From Chondrus crispus (lineage: Eukaryota > Rhodophyta > Florideophyceae > Gigartinales > Gigartinaceae): a stretch of 64,000 nucleotides of DNA. The stretch spans positions 361,370-425,369 of the forward strand of contig NW_005179373.1 of assembly GCF_000350225.1 (NCBI RefSeq), given 5' to 3'. Below are positions 54,431-64,000 of this stretch, piece by piece. The notes under the pieces are model-generated. The model was given only the letters and a program-made list of their open reading frames with translations. It searched no databases and was not told the origin of the DNA. Each line of letters begins with the position of its first letter. The first letter of the stretch is position 1. A program made the position numbers and the translations under genes.

Positions 54431-57400
54431 TTAGGAAATGTGCGCAAACATACACGAACTCCCGTCCCGACATCCTTGCTTTGTTCCAAAGTACTTGCAT
54501 TTCTTCCGTTGCTTGGGTCCCTTCATCTTAGGTCTCGTTATCGTCTCAGCTTCCCGTCCGCGTCCAGCTCCAGACTTGCCCCCGCCTTTCCCACCTCCCA
54601 TGCCCATCCCTGCACCGCCCATGTTAAACGGCATCCTGATCCCCATCCCAGGCATCCCTAGTCCCATCCCCAGTGCCATTAGGTTGGGATGCATCCCCAT
54701 GGGTGGCGGAGGCATTGGCGGCATCGGAAATGGAAACCCATCCATCATTCCGCCTTGAACTCCTTGATGGAACCCGCCTCCGAGCGGTCCGCCGTGACCT
54801 AATATCGCCCCGGGCGGTGGAGGGGGGGGCGGCGGCGCCACTGGTGCCGGCCCCGGCCCCGGTGGGCCTACAGCCCCGTTTACCATACCCATCCCGTTCT
54901 CCGGCCCGTGCATACGTCGACGTTCGTCTTCTCCGTACCGACCCCCGTTCGCGTTTGCGTCGTTCATCGTCACGTCCATTCCTGGCCCGCCAGAATCCTG
55001 CCGAGGTCGGTATGGTTCTCCAGGTACTCCTCGGTCATTTCCCATCCCGCCTCCCCCATACTTTCCACCCATATTTCTGTCCTGGTGTCCGTTGTTAGTT
55101 TGACTTAATAACCCAGTCGACTGCAACGCAGAGAGCAAATGTTGAACAGCGTGTGGCGGTAGATGAGTGCGGTCTTTGCCTGGCAACCCTCCCATTCCTC
55201 CCATTCCTCCCACCCCTCCCATTCCTGCAATCCCTCCTTTGAATCCGCCGCTGCCATCCCCCATGTGAGCCTCATGTCTTCCCATCCCAAATTCTCCCAT
55301 TTCGTTTCCATGATGTCCCGTTCGTACCACACCATTATTTCGTCCACTGTCAAACTTTCCACCATTGCCTCGATAATACTTCTCTTCTAAACCTTCCCGC
55401 TCGCCTTCTTGGTCTACCCTCATCGTGTTCTCTGTGCTACTGACCGCGCTTTCCCCAGTCTCCACGGAAGCGTCTGAAAGTGGGAACAAGTGCACCCGCG
55501 AGTCATTAGGTTCCATGCTGTCCCTCCCAGTGTTGAAACCCATCAGCGGTGATGGAGGAGTCTGAGCGTTAGCATCTCTCGTCATCGAAGAGCCAGCCTC
55601 GTCCCCCAAATCATACTGCTCGATCCCATCAGCATCAATGCGGCATTCTGCAGGTAAAACGATTGCGGTCGGCTTGCGCCAAGTATGCACTGCACCCATC
55701 ATGTTCAATTTCTTGTTCAGCTCTTCCCGAGCTTTTTGTGCCCTGTCCAGTTCCATGTCATGCTCCTTCTTTCGCGCCGCTTCAAATGCCGTCATACATC
55801 CACCACCCAGCACAGAAACCCCGCCGCCATCGCGACCCACACCTTGATCATGTCCTTCTGTCTTTCGCTGTTCTTCAGACATGGATTTGAACATTTGTAG
55901 TGTTGCAGGACCAAATGGCAACGTTATCTCAAATTCTGGATCCCAAGATCGTATCAGCTCAAGACGAGTATCAATATGCTGGACATCGACGAGCTTCTCC
56001 TGTGGTGCCCATGATACTGTTTTTCTTTTCTTTGGTCGCACATCATCAGCGGTCTCCGGTTTCAATTTCCGTTTTGCGCTATTCCTTTCAGGCCCTCTTG
56101 TCGTCGTCGTTTTCCTACCCCCCGCAGCGTCGCTATCCACGCCCACTAGACTACTTCGCAGCATTGGCAGCATACTGACGACGGGTGTGGGAGCCGCGCG
56201 AAGTACAGGCTTGCTGTGAATTGCATCGCGTCGGCCGCCAGCTATCGATCCTTCTGTCTTTTCAGTCTCTGCAGGTGCCCCACCCTGCGGCTTCCAGTCA
56301 GTCAGTCCCTCAGGGCTCGCATCAGAGTTGGTGCCAGTTTTAGCTTTTTCCCTGCTGTCCTCATCGACCTTTTGTCGCTTCGTGCCTGGCTCTTCTTTGG
56401 TACCAGCGCCATCTTGGCGATCTTCAGGCACTGCAGTTCTGGTCTCTTCAAGTGGACGCTTTTCAAACCTGCGCATTCGTAAGTGCAGTAAAAAATAAAT
56501 GAATATGCAATCCGTGGGGTTAGTTTCGTGTAAAACTTAAAAGCAAGATGGAACCGCCTTGAAGAGCTGTCTAAAGATGGACGTACCGTTCCGTTCCCTC
56601 AACTTTAGATTGTGGAGCAATCTTCTGAGGTCCTGATGTGTGCTGGTCTTCTTCCGTCGATTGGACATCCGCCTTCGACATAGCGATATCAACATCCATT
56701 GGCGAGGTCGTTGCAAGTGCTTCTGAGACATCAATTGGTGGACTGAAGGTCTGCGGTGACGGGTCTTGGGATATTGTCTTTGAAGAGTCATTCTTGCCTC
56801 TAGACACAGTCGAGTGATGAGTGCTCTGGTCAATGGGAGAGGAGGTTGATTGGTCGTTTGCTGTTGGGACTTTCTTGGAAATTGTAGACAAACTGTCCGA
56901 GAGTTGCTGTACAAGCGACCCTGGCGGGGGTCCGCTTCCCAAGTTGAGGGCCGTTTCTGAATCTTTCTCTTTCGTACAGTGCTCAGCTTCCTTCTGTTGA
57001 TCCGGTAGTGAAGGGAATTCCCGGATTTTCTGTGCAGGGATATTGGAATTGAGAGAGGGTGTTTCGGCGTTCTTGTTTCCTGGCGTTGGTTTGGCTGTGG
57101 GGGCGAGGACGGCGTCAGCATTGCCCTTTTCAGGCAATGGATGCTTTGCTTGACTCTCAAACACAGATTGATCGACAGGAATATTTGTGCGTGCGGCAGC
57201 ACCAGAAGACACTGCAGTTGGAACGTACGTGAGCTTTTGATCGGAAAGTGGCTGCGATCGTGACGATCGGCCGTGAGACGGGTCAGGCACGGAAACGGAG
57301 GAATCGGCAACGGCATGGGGTATCTCAGCTGAGACGTGTGGGGTTTGACAGGCCGAAAGGTCAAGCTGTGGGCGGCTCAGCGTCGGGGAATTGGTCAAAG

Positions 57401-57440
57401 GTTGAGACATTGCAGTGGAATCGGTGGGATGGTCGGCCAT
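54431..57440 (-). CDS. PNUTS-like PP1 regulatory protein with C-terminal CCCH finger
   Basis: Two exons, 57440-56587 and 56468-54431. The 118-bp intron has a GTACGT donor and GCAG acceptor and joins ...EGTER to FEKRPLEE in frame, giving 963 residues. The start at 57440 (MADHPTDST) is preferred; the frame is open upstream to 57725. Residues 434-438, KTVSW, form an RVxF-type PP1-binding motif, followed by APQEKL as in PNUTS (PPP1R10). A Gly/Met/Pro-rich, RGG-like region precedes the C-terminal zinc finger CX8CX5CX3H (Cys942, 951, 957, His961). The same order (RVxF, Gly-rich, CCCH end) is found in animal PNUTS, which targets PP1 to chromatin and RNA polymerase II termination. I could not recognise an N-terminal TFIIS-N domain. 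Confidence 0.7.
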
Positions 57441-58530
57441 TAGTTGTGCACGCGGGTGGCGATCCCGTGGAAAAGGTGGGTAACGTTGAGATGTTAGGGC
57501 TCGCTTTGAAAAGGAAGGGGCCTGTCGTTCAGACCTGCAGAGGCCGGATATTGAGGTATGGCGGGGAGAAATGGTGGAGCCTGGTGTGCGGACGCAGGAA
57601 AGGACGCCGTCGAACGAGTGAGCTTCAGACTGATGCTCTGTGCGTGTGAGCGAGCGGTTTTGAGGGTTTTGAGGGTTTTGAGGAACGAGGCGTTTTCTTT
57701 CGACAATGTGGGTTACGATATGCACTCGTGTACGCCTGTGCCTACTTGCTTCGTGTGACTCTCAACGAGCGGACCGTGGTCGGAAAGGCTTATAGGGTTT
57801 AAGTCTACGCTGCTCTGGGCAATCAAGGCGGGTTTGTATATGTGTGCCCGTGAGTGCGGAGCAGATGCAAGGAGCGAGGGATGCGCAGGATCGGTTCAAA
57901 CGAAGCCGAGCCGTGTAGAAGGAGGGGATGGAGGGATGAAAATAAGAGATGGGCAGTACTCGTTGCTCTGGACAGGCAACTCCCTTGTGCTTTGCTTGCC
58001 TTGCAGCGGGGAGCGGGGGTGGGAAGGACGTAAATGAGGGTCCTCGGTTGGAGGTGTGCAGCCAAACAGTGCAGACTGCAGATAAATGAGTACGAGTTAG
58101 CGGGGCACGACTCTCTTTAAAGCTGGAAGTGGGATGAATGTGGAGATAGGGGAAGCGGAAATGATGGCGGAGAGGGGGGGGGGGGGGGGGGGAAAGGGGG
58201 AGGGGAGGATGGAGTGGTGGGGTGATTCTTGACGGCTGGCTTGAAAAATGACAGTTAAAAACGACGAAAGTCGGCGGACGCACGAGGGACGGTTGCGGTG
58301 TGAAACGAAGCCGAAACAATTTCGGTTGGGAGCGACTCGCAGACTGAAGTGAGATTTCCATTAATTTTCACGTGTACGGTGCACACAACTCGACACACAA
58401 CTCCTCGTCGCACACTCTCCATTACCTCCAACCACATCCTGACAAGCGTCTCCACAAACAGTCATTCAATCGCCACACCCGCCGCGTCGCTGCGGCGTAC
58501 ACGTTCTGCCGAAAACTTACAGCACGTACC
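57441..58530. other. promoter-side spacer with a G19 tract
   Basis: Spacer upstream of the PNUTS-like gene, reaching to the 3' end of the ribokinase gene. It contains 19 consecutive G at 58174-58192. A Pro-rich minus-strand frame (57762-58361) is low in complexity and not accepted. Confidence 0.5.
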
Positions 58531-59472
58531 CTACATTTTTCTACGCACTTCGTCCCCGCTCGGAATTGCCTCCGCCGCCCCGCGCCGCTGCACACATAAC
58601 CCAGCTGCTGCCACCGCTAGCTTCAACGCTTCCTCAAACTTGATACCGCTCGCCACCCCCGCCGCCAAGTATCCCGTGAGCGTATCCCCCGCCCCAGTCG
58701 TATCTACAACCCTGTCCACCTTGCTCGCCGCCACGCTTCTCACTTGGCCCTCCGCGTCCACATACTTGACCCCTTTCTCCCCCAGCGTCACCACTACAAG
58801 GCCCTGTTTTGCGCACCTTTTCTTAAACTCCTTGAGCCGCTCCTCCATATCCCCCTCCCCTTCCATTCCATTCCCACTCAATAGCCAAAACTCAGTCTCG
58901 TTCATAACAGCCACGTCCACTAGACGCCACGCCTCATCTCCCCGCGAAAACGCGCTCCCTGCGGCCGGCACAGGGCTCGGATTCAGCACTACCGTTGCCC
59001 CGACTTGCTTCGCCTCCGCAGCAACTGCCCTCGTCACCTCTCCATCGATCTCCAGCTGTAGCACGACCACCGCGCCACGCATTGCTTCTCTCAACCGTTC
59101 ATCCCCACGGTACACCCCGTTGGCTCCAGCGACCACCACGATGCTGTTGCCGCCTTTCTCGTCAACGATTACGTATGCTGTGCCCGTATTCTCCTTGTCT
59201 TGTCTCTGCACCAGCTTCGTGTCCACACCCAGCGATTCAAGCCTTGCTAAAAGTGGCTCTCCGTCTTTTCCTATGGCACCAGCTAGCTGGCATCCCGACA
59301 TGCCGCTCAGCGCAGTTGCTACCGCCACATTCGCCCCTTTGCCCCCCAGGGTCGGCCCGCTTCGCGTCGCCAGTACTGTTTCTCCTGGCGCTGGATACGT
59401 ACGCGTCGACAGAGTGATGTCTCCATTGATTGACGAGACAACAAGCACACGGGTAGTGCAACGCTTCTCCAT
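58531..59472 (-). CDS. rbsK: ribokinase (PfkB family)
   Basis: 313 residues from ATG 59472, matching the usual ribokinase length; an in-frame ATG at 59550 would add 26 residues. The N-terminus VLVVSSINGDITL and signature GGKGAN (43-48) bind sugar. The second PfkB signature DTTGAGDTLTGYLAAG (from residue 257) supplies the anion hole and catalytic Asp263. NPSPVP and NETEF are further family motifs. The enzyme phosphorylates D-ribose to ribose 5-phosphate with ATP, normally in the cytosol. The frame continues upstream through a palindrome (59688-59763), but that part looks like untranslated leader. Confidence 0.9.
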   Translation of the reverse strand: MEKRCTTRVLVVSSINGDITLSTRTYPAPGETVLATRSGPTLGGKGANVAVATALSGMSGCQLAGAIGKDGEPLLARLESLGVDTKLVQRQDKENTGTAYVIVDEKGGNSIVVVAGANGVYRGDERLREAMRGAVVVLQLEIDGEVTRAVAAEAKQVGATVVLNPSPVPAAGSAFSRGDEAWRLVDVAVMNETEFWLLSGNGMEGEGDMEERLKEFKKRCAKQGLVVVTLGEKGVKYVDAEGQVRSVAASKVDRVVDTTGAGDTLTGYLAAGVASGIKFEEALKLAVAAAGLCVQRRGAAEAIPSGDEVRRKM

Positions 59473-61053
59473 CGCGACTTGCAAAGCGAAGAAGCGACAC
59501 ACTTCTTTCTCTCTTCGTAGCAAGGGGGCGCCGCACGCATCGAGCAGCATCTCTCCAGAGACCTGAATAGCCTTTACACGTGTTGTACAGTATGAGAAGG
59601 GTGACAGGTACACACAGTACTGTTGCGGAACGGCAAGTGGCAACGTGTACAACCGGACGGCGAACCGGAAGGCTGAAGGGGGATGCGCGCGACCATGATG
59701 GTCGCGTTTCCGGTTCCCTATCAGATGATCATGATGATCATGTGATAGGGAACCGGAAACGCGAGAGTCCGACGTAAGAGGCGGACGAGGGAGTGTAGTC
59801 GACGCCACTGCAGCGTGGCGAAAGGAAAGGGGGGAACGGGAGGTGTCAGGCGGAACAGAGGGAGACAGGGACGAAGTGTGAAGTTGTTGACAACTTGACA
59901 TCAAGTTTTCCCCTCCCCCCCTCCCTCCCTTTATCTTTCTATCCCCCTTCTGCCCTTAAGGGGCAGTACCCTCCGCCGTCCCTACGGGTGCAGGTGTACA
60001 CGTATACACATGTACACGTACGCGAAATGACACGGACGAAGGAGGGGTAGGCGAGGGAGACAGGGATATGGGTAACCACGAAAAAACTAAAAGCAAATAC
60101 AATTTTTTGATGCGCAGTGGTTCGAAATTCGGTGTAGGATAGCTCCTTGAGGTGGCTTAAGCCAATGAGGGCGTTCACCACAGTTGTGGTGCCGTTTCGG
60201 TACAGCATCGGAATCTTAGGCATGTGTCTCCTCCGGCAGGGTCCAACCCTCTGTCCAAGTTTGAGCTCATTTGGAGCACTGGAAGTACTTCTTTAATTTA
60301 AATGTTGATTTTGGTTAGGAATAGAGGGGGAGCGGATAGAGCATTCTGCTGAGAGAGCTTCTCTTGGGGAGGAGAGAATACTTGAGGGCCACCCCCGGAG
60401 GCCACCGCCCGGAGGCCACCGCCCGGAGGATACTGTAGGGCAGGGGGAAGGCAGCGAATAGTCGGGAAATAAAGAATTTGGGTGGATGCCCTCATTATCC
60501 TACTAGGATACTCGGGTACGCGGCTGGGATAACCGCAGCAGTGCTGTGCATAGTATGCACTGCATACCGTGTACAGCAGTGTACAGAGTATATCTCGCGA
60601 GAAATCGAGGAGATAAGCTCTTTTTGTGGGCGCATATCGTAAATTACAGTACAGTATCGGTAACATTATCGAAAGCAACCACATGCGAAGAAAAACCAAA
60701 GATTTTTTTCTGCACCGGCACCACCACGAATGCATTCAGCAGACCTCAGCCATTGGTGCGCAATGTTTTGTGGCCCTGATTGATGGAAACGATTTGCAGT
60801 GCTCAACTTGCCTCTTGATCTCTTGGTGCGCAGCGGATCCAATACCCTTCGTAAGTTACGCAGTAGACTTGGTAAAATTACGGTATCTGTGTCCAACCCG
60901 ACTTCACCTCAATGTGATGCACTCCTTCTCACATGCAGAAAACAACTCACCACCTGCACTCCTTGCTCTATTCCCGCATCTCAACAAACGGCTCTTCGTG
61001 ATATTCACCCACCCAACCTCGGCTCATTCAAACACAAATCACATTTCTTCAAC
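59473..61053. other. divergent promoter region with palindromes
   Basis: 1.6 kb between the ribokinase (-) and TLDc (+) genes. It contains the palindromes at 59688-59763, a GTACACGTATACACATGTAC cluster near 59995 and a triple CCCGGAGG repeat near 60390-60425. No coding frame is supported. Confidence 0.5.
59688..59763. repeat. two overlapping large palindromes
   Basis: A 19-bp palindrome (59688-59706, centre G697) runs into a 61-bp one (59703-59763, centre G733; 21-nt perfect outer arms, one mismatched pair, 8-nt inner arms). Confidence 0.9.
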
Positions 61054-61980
61054 ATGTCTCACCTAGCCGCGTTCTGCCAACTACCGGCCTCTTTGCGAGT
61101 CCTCCCCTCTCACAGCACCTATTGCCACGCTCATCCCACCTTTCTCAAATCGCCACAACAACATTCGCCCAAAACCCTTTCCCATCGTCGCCGCCTGCAT
61201 CCAATCGCAAACGCCCGAGATAAGGAGAGCAATAAGGGCGAAATGGACATCGTCGAGCGCGTGTATACCGCCATATTCGGTGCGAAACAGGCGGAGCCCT
61301 TCGGGTTGAAGCGCTTTGACCGCGACCGATTTCCGGAGCTCTACCCTGCAACACTCGACGAATTTGCAGACCCCGTTCCCGCGGACACCCCAGAAATGGC
61401 CTTATTTCGGCCATTACTAGCGCGCACACAGCTGCAGACCCGTGAGATTCAGTTGCTCTACGACGCCAATCGCGACGGTTGGTCTGCAGATACTTTTCAT
61501 GAGGCCCTCAATAGAAAAGGGGCCTCTGTTGTTATGGCGAGCACGGCTGGTGCCGTTTTTGGCGGATACAACCCCAAAGGTTTTGTTGGATACGGCGAAA
61601 GCAGAGGTTCGAAAGCCGCCTTCTTGTTCACCTGGCCCGATGGAGACACTAGCAAACCGGCGGTGAAGCTCAGAAAGGTGGGAGGTGCCGCACTGGCTGT
61701 TGTCGATGAACCCGAAACAGGGCCCAAGTTTGGGGCCGACAGTCTGGTCGTCCCGCTCCGTCCACCGAGAGCGAATTGGGGTGAGAGTCAAAAGGATCGC
61801 ATTGCATATAGCAAGTTGGGAAGCTACTATGAAAGAAGGCCAGACGGCGGAAATACACTCTTTGCAAATGGCGAGAATCCCAAGGGAGAAGTGCTCCAGG
61901 AGCTTAAGGTTTTTGCAGGCGTTTACGCGGATGGTGAGGAGATCCCCTTCGATGACGCACTGCCTTTCAGTTTGGAATGA
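61054..61980 (+). CDS. TLDc-domain protein, possibly organelle-targeted
   Basis: 308 residues starting at ATG 61054. The first 60 residues are rich in Ser, His and basic residues without acidic ones, consistent with a transit peptide. Residues about 125-300 form a TLDc-like domain: RTQLQTREIQLLYDANRDGWS, then FHEALNRKG, VVMASTAGAVFGGYNPKG, AAFLFTWPDG and a Phe/Gly-rich end with FGADSLVVPL (each shown only in part). TLDc domains occur in oxidation-resistance and V-ATPase-interacting proteins. The exact role here is unknown. One intact exon. Confidence 0.7.
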   Translation: MSHLAAFCQLPASLRVLPSHSTYCHAHPTFLKSPQQHSPKTLSHRRRLHPIANARDKESNKGEMDIVERVYTAIFGAKQAEPFGLKRFDRDRFPELYPATLDEFADPVPADTPEMALFRPLLARTQLQTREIQLLYDANRDGWSADTFHEALNRKGASVVMASTAGAVFGGYNPKGFVGYGESRGSKAAFLFTWPDGDTSKPAVKLRKVGGAALAVVDEPETGPKFGADSLVVPLRPPRANWGESQKDRIAYSKLGSYYERRPDGGNTLFANGENPKGEVLQELKVFAGVYADGEEIPFDDALPFSLE

Positions 61981-62503
61981 GTGTGCAACACAAGTGTTCG
62001 GTATGCTCTGGTTCTCCCTGTAATACAGAAAGTGCTTCAACCTAGACTCTTTTTCACGTTCCACTCTTTGTTTTCCTTGAGGGCAAAGTGACAGAGTGCG
62101 TTTGTGAAGGTCCAGATTTTGAAATCTAGACCGAGACCAATCTTGTTCAAATACTGTTCACCTTCCGATGGACAGTTGAAGACTCTAGGAATACAAATAT
62201 TCCGTCTTCATAAGCTTCCTTTTCTTGTGAAGAACCAAAGAATCATGAGCTGTAATCCAAAAACAAGCTGGATAGAAGTTGGGCCATAGCATCGGCGATC
62301 GACTCTGGGTGCACGTTGTCCTTCGTCCCACTGCGTCATTCCATGTAGAGTGTGGCACGTTCTACGACAGGTGCCTGTCACTTGCTTGCAAGTATGAATG
62401 GATCCCTGAGAACCACAGCTTATCATAGCTTTGTACAGTATAGAATACAGTACATGCATCCTGAACTGACATGGCAATGCTGCCATGTCAGTTCAGGCAT
62501 GGC
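61981..62503. other. 3' flank of the TLDc gene
   Basis: No gene is seen. It ends in the perfect hairpin at 62460-62497. Confidence 0.5.
62460..62497. repeat. perfect hairpin with 17-nt arms
   Basis: CCTGAACTGACATGGCA, loop ATGC, then the exact reverse complement. Confidence 0.92.
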
Positions 62504-63058
62504 CTAAGGTTGTCCAAAAATAACGCGCTTTTTTGAGATAATGCCCACAAAATCGCTGGACGTCAAGTACGAGGTAAACCCGAGATTGAAAAATTCCGCC
62601 ACGGGTTTTGCGGACTGACCTCCACCAGCGTGCCTGCCCGCAACAAACGCAAGTCTGGTAACGCAAGTCTGGTACAACATTGTGCCGCCCGACAGATCAC
62701 GTGCACCTGCGCGAATATTCGCTGAAGCCAATATTGTAGCTCGCCACAAGGATAGATACTGAACCTTTCGGTTCTCAGTCGAAAGGGCGATGTGTTTCGT
62801 CTTCTTGCCAGGCTGAGGGGGGCCGTTTGGAGAGGTCCGCTTTTTAGAAGCTTCTACTTGTCTATCTTTCGCGGTTGCCTCGGCGGCATCTGTGGCAGAT
62901 CCTGTCGCCCTTTGATCCGTTGATGGACTCTGCGCAGATGAAGCGATAGGGGCGTCCATGACGCATATCGATACGGCCCATGCAGTCTGACTCGTTTGTG
63001 CTGATGAAAAGAACGGAAAACCCACTTCGATTTCCTTCAAGACGGGTGGATCCGGCAC
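62504..63058 (-). CDS. hypothetical protein, 184 codons
   Basis: A minus-strand frame with a Ser/Thr/Ala-rich start, a basic patch (SKKRTSPNGPPQPGKKTK) and a C-terminal segment of ordinary composition. I recognise no domain. The frame stops close to a hairpin and there is no supporting neighbour, so it may be chance or a fragment of a larger spliced gene. Confidence 0.25.
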   Translation of the reverse strand: MPDPPVLKEIEVGFPFFSSAQTSQTAWAVSICVMDAPIASSAQSPSTDQRATGSATDAAEATAKDRQVEASKKRTSPNGPPQPGKKTKHIALSTENRKVQYLSLWRATILASANIRAGARDLSGGTMLYQTCVTRLAFVAGRHAGGGQSAKPVAEFFNLGFTSYLTSSDFVGIISKKRVIFGQP

Positions 63059-64000
63059 TGCTGCGATTAGACGGATCGTGAAACTCGTGGAAACTCACAT
63101 GCCCCCAGTTTTCGGTACGATGTGAGTTTTGCCAAACGCTTTGTCTGAAAAATTTTGCGTTTAGAAAATTTGAGGAAACACGCCACCAAAACACGCGTTT
63201 TCATGACTTTACGGATAACCTTATTAAATCAAAACTTTATGAAGTCAGTTTGGACAATTCTTTAACGTACATGCCCTCGGCAATAACATCTTGCAAAACA
63301 TTGAGATAGCAGTTGTGAATCTACAGAGAGAATAAGAATCTAATGAAGTGGCAATACCCGGCTGACATTTTAAACAGGCGCTTTGGTTTCGAAGATATCA
63401 TCACATAACGTTTAGAGGTTAGTGGTGCGCCGGTGAGGCAACTGTTCGTTGCCGGTCACATGCACCGCGCTCGTAAACGACCGGCTCGAACGGCATTGGA
63501 AATATTCTGTATGCGGTGCACAAGATTGGAACCGTTTGTATCTAAGCGTTAGAGTTTTTATTTATTACAAACGTACACGACTTCACCTTTCACGGTCTGC
63601 GGTACTCGAGACGGCGTGGAAGGACACTCCAGCTTAGAGCGTCCACACCGGTAGTAAAAAATCGAGTCCAATCCAAAATTTGGACTGTATTGCACAATTT
63701 CCAGCCCCACCGGTGAACAGAGTCCCAATCCAAAAAATGAAATTGGATTGGACATCCTGATTTTGAGGTCCAAACAATGCCAGATTGGACCCCAAAATAC
63801 GCAGGTCCAATCCAATTTCAAACAGAAATCGAAACGTGAGTCCCGCTTCTGTGTCCTGGAATCCCGATCCCACGAACCGCCCCGACGACATGACCTTCGC
63901 GCCAAAAACGAACGAAAGCAAACCCTTTGTTACCATTGTACCTGCAGAAACCTCCATCGTAATAATTCCGTATCGACTTTTCGCGACACATCGTGAACAC
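63059..64000. other. window end, no supported gene
   Basis: No supported coding frame. Repeated GTCCAATCCAA motifs occur around 63660-63820 and form the inverted repeat described separately. Confidence 0.4.
63739..63819. repeat. imperfect 81-bp hairpin
   Basis: GAAATTGGATTGGAC and its exact reverse complement form the ends; inner segments TTTTGAGGTCCAA and TTGGACCCCAAAA also pair with a mismatch. Partial copies lie just upstream (63665-63735), as in a small fold-back element. Confidence 0.75.

Noticed and set aside
57762-58361. Proline-rich minus-strand frame
   Set aside because: Low complexity, includes the G19 tract, no family resemblance; more likely promoter or leader sequence.

Overview
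The window is eukaryotic nuclear DNA, most likely from a red alga. That assignment is inference. It rests on compact, mostly intronless genes with rare short GT-AG introns (111, 118 and 180 bp), a eukaryotic gene set, and gene islands broken up by large chromodomain Ty3/gypsy retrotransposons and relic DNA transposons. A 100-N assembly gap lies at 41048-41147. No tRNA, rRNA or CRISPR array was recognised.

Left gene island (1-9.5 kb): a Pet127-like mitochondrial RNA-processing protein (-), a protein kinase with an armadillo-like tail and an altered HRD motif (+), and an F-box/LRR protein with one intron (-).

Repeat island (9.5-46.5 kb): two pogo/Tigger-superfamily relics come first. A pair of divergent, degenerate genes of unknown function follows (15278-17792 on -, and 29287 plus 41270-43318 on +). 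Two complete-length Ty3/gypsy chromoviruses sit in or beside the space between them. Element 1 (18000-29195, +, TSD CGTGT, 648-bp LTRs) and element 2 (29543-41009, -, TSD AAACC, LTRs of 644 and 578 bp) lie tail to tail. Each carries gag, a pol in the -1 frame (protease, RT, RNase H, integrase, chromodomain) and an extra gene on the opposite strand between pol and the 3' LTR. The extra genes of the two elements are clearly homologous but match no family I recognise. Element 2 also has a long array of small hairpins between the convergent ends of pol and this antisense gene. A coiled-coil, agenet-like unknown gene and a MULE-like fragment close the island.

Right gene island (46.8-64 kb): a Tc1/mariner element with long TIRs and two lesions; a Cdc25/rhodanese-type phosphatase (+); an M3 oligopeptidase with one intron (-); a ribonucleotide reductase small subunit (-) whose diiron core has been replaced by 168 bp of unrelated, bacterial-looking sequence; a pogo-type deletion derivative; a PNUTS-like PP1 regulatory protein with one intron (-); a ribokinase (-); and a TLDc-domain protein (+).

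Two themes deserve attention. First, the conserved antisense gene of the chromoviruses comes with a self-complementary TATA box in every LTR, placed about 540 bp from its start codon. Second, at least five loci show pairs of exactly abutting or slightly overlapping palindromes (A, A', B', B). One interrupts the protease of the younger retrotransposon and can be polarised as a 37-bp insertion by comparison with its sister element.
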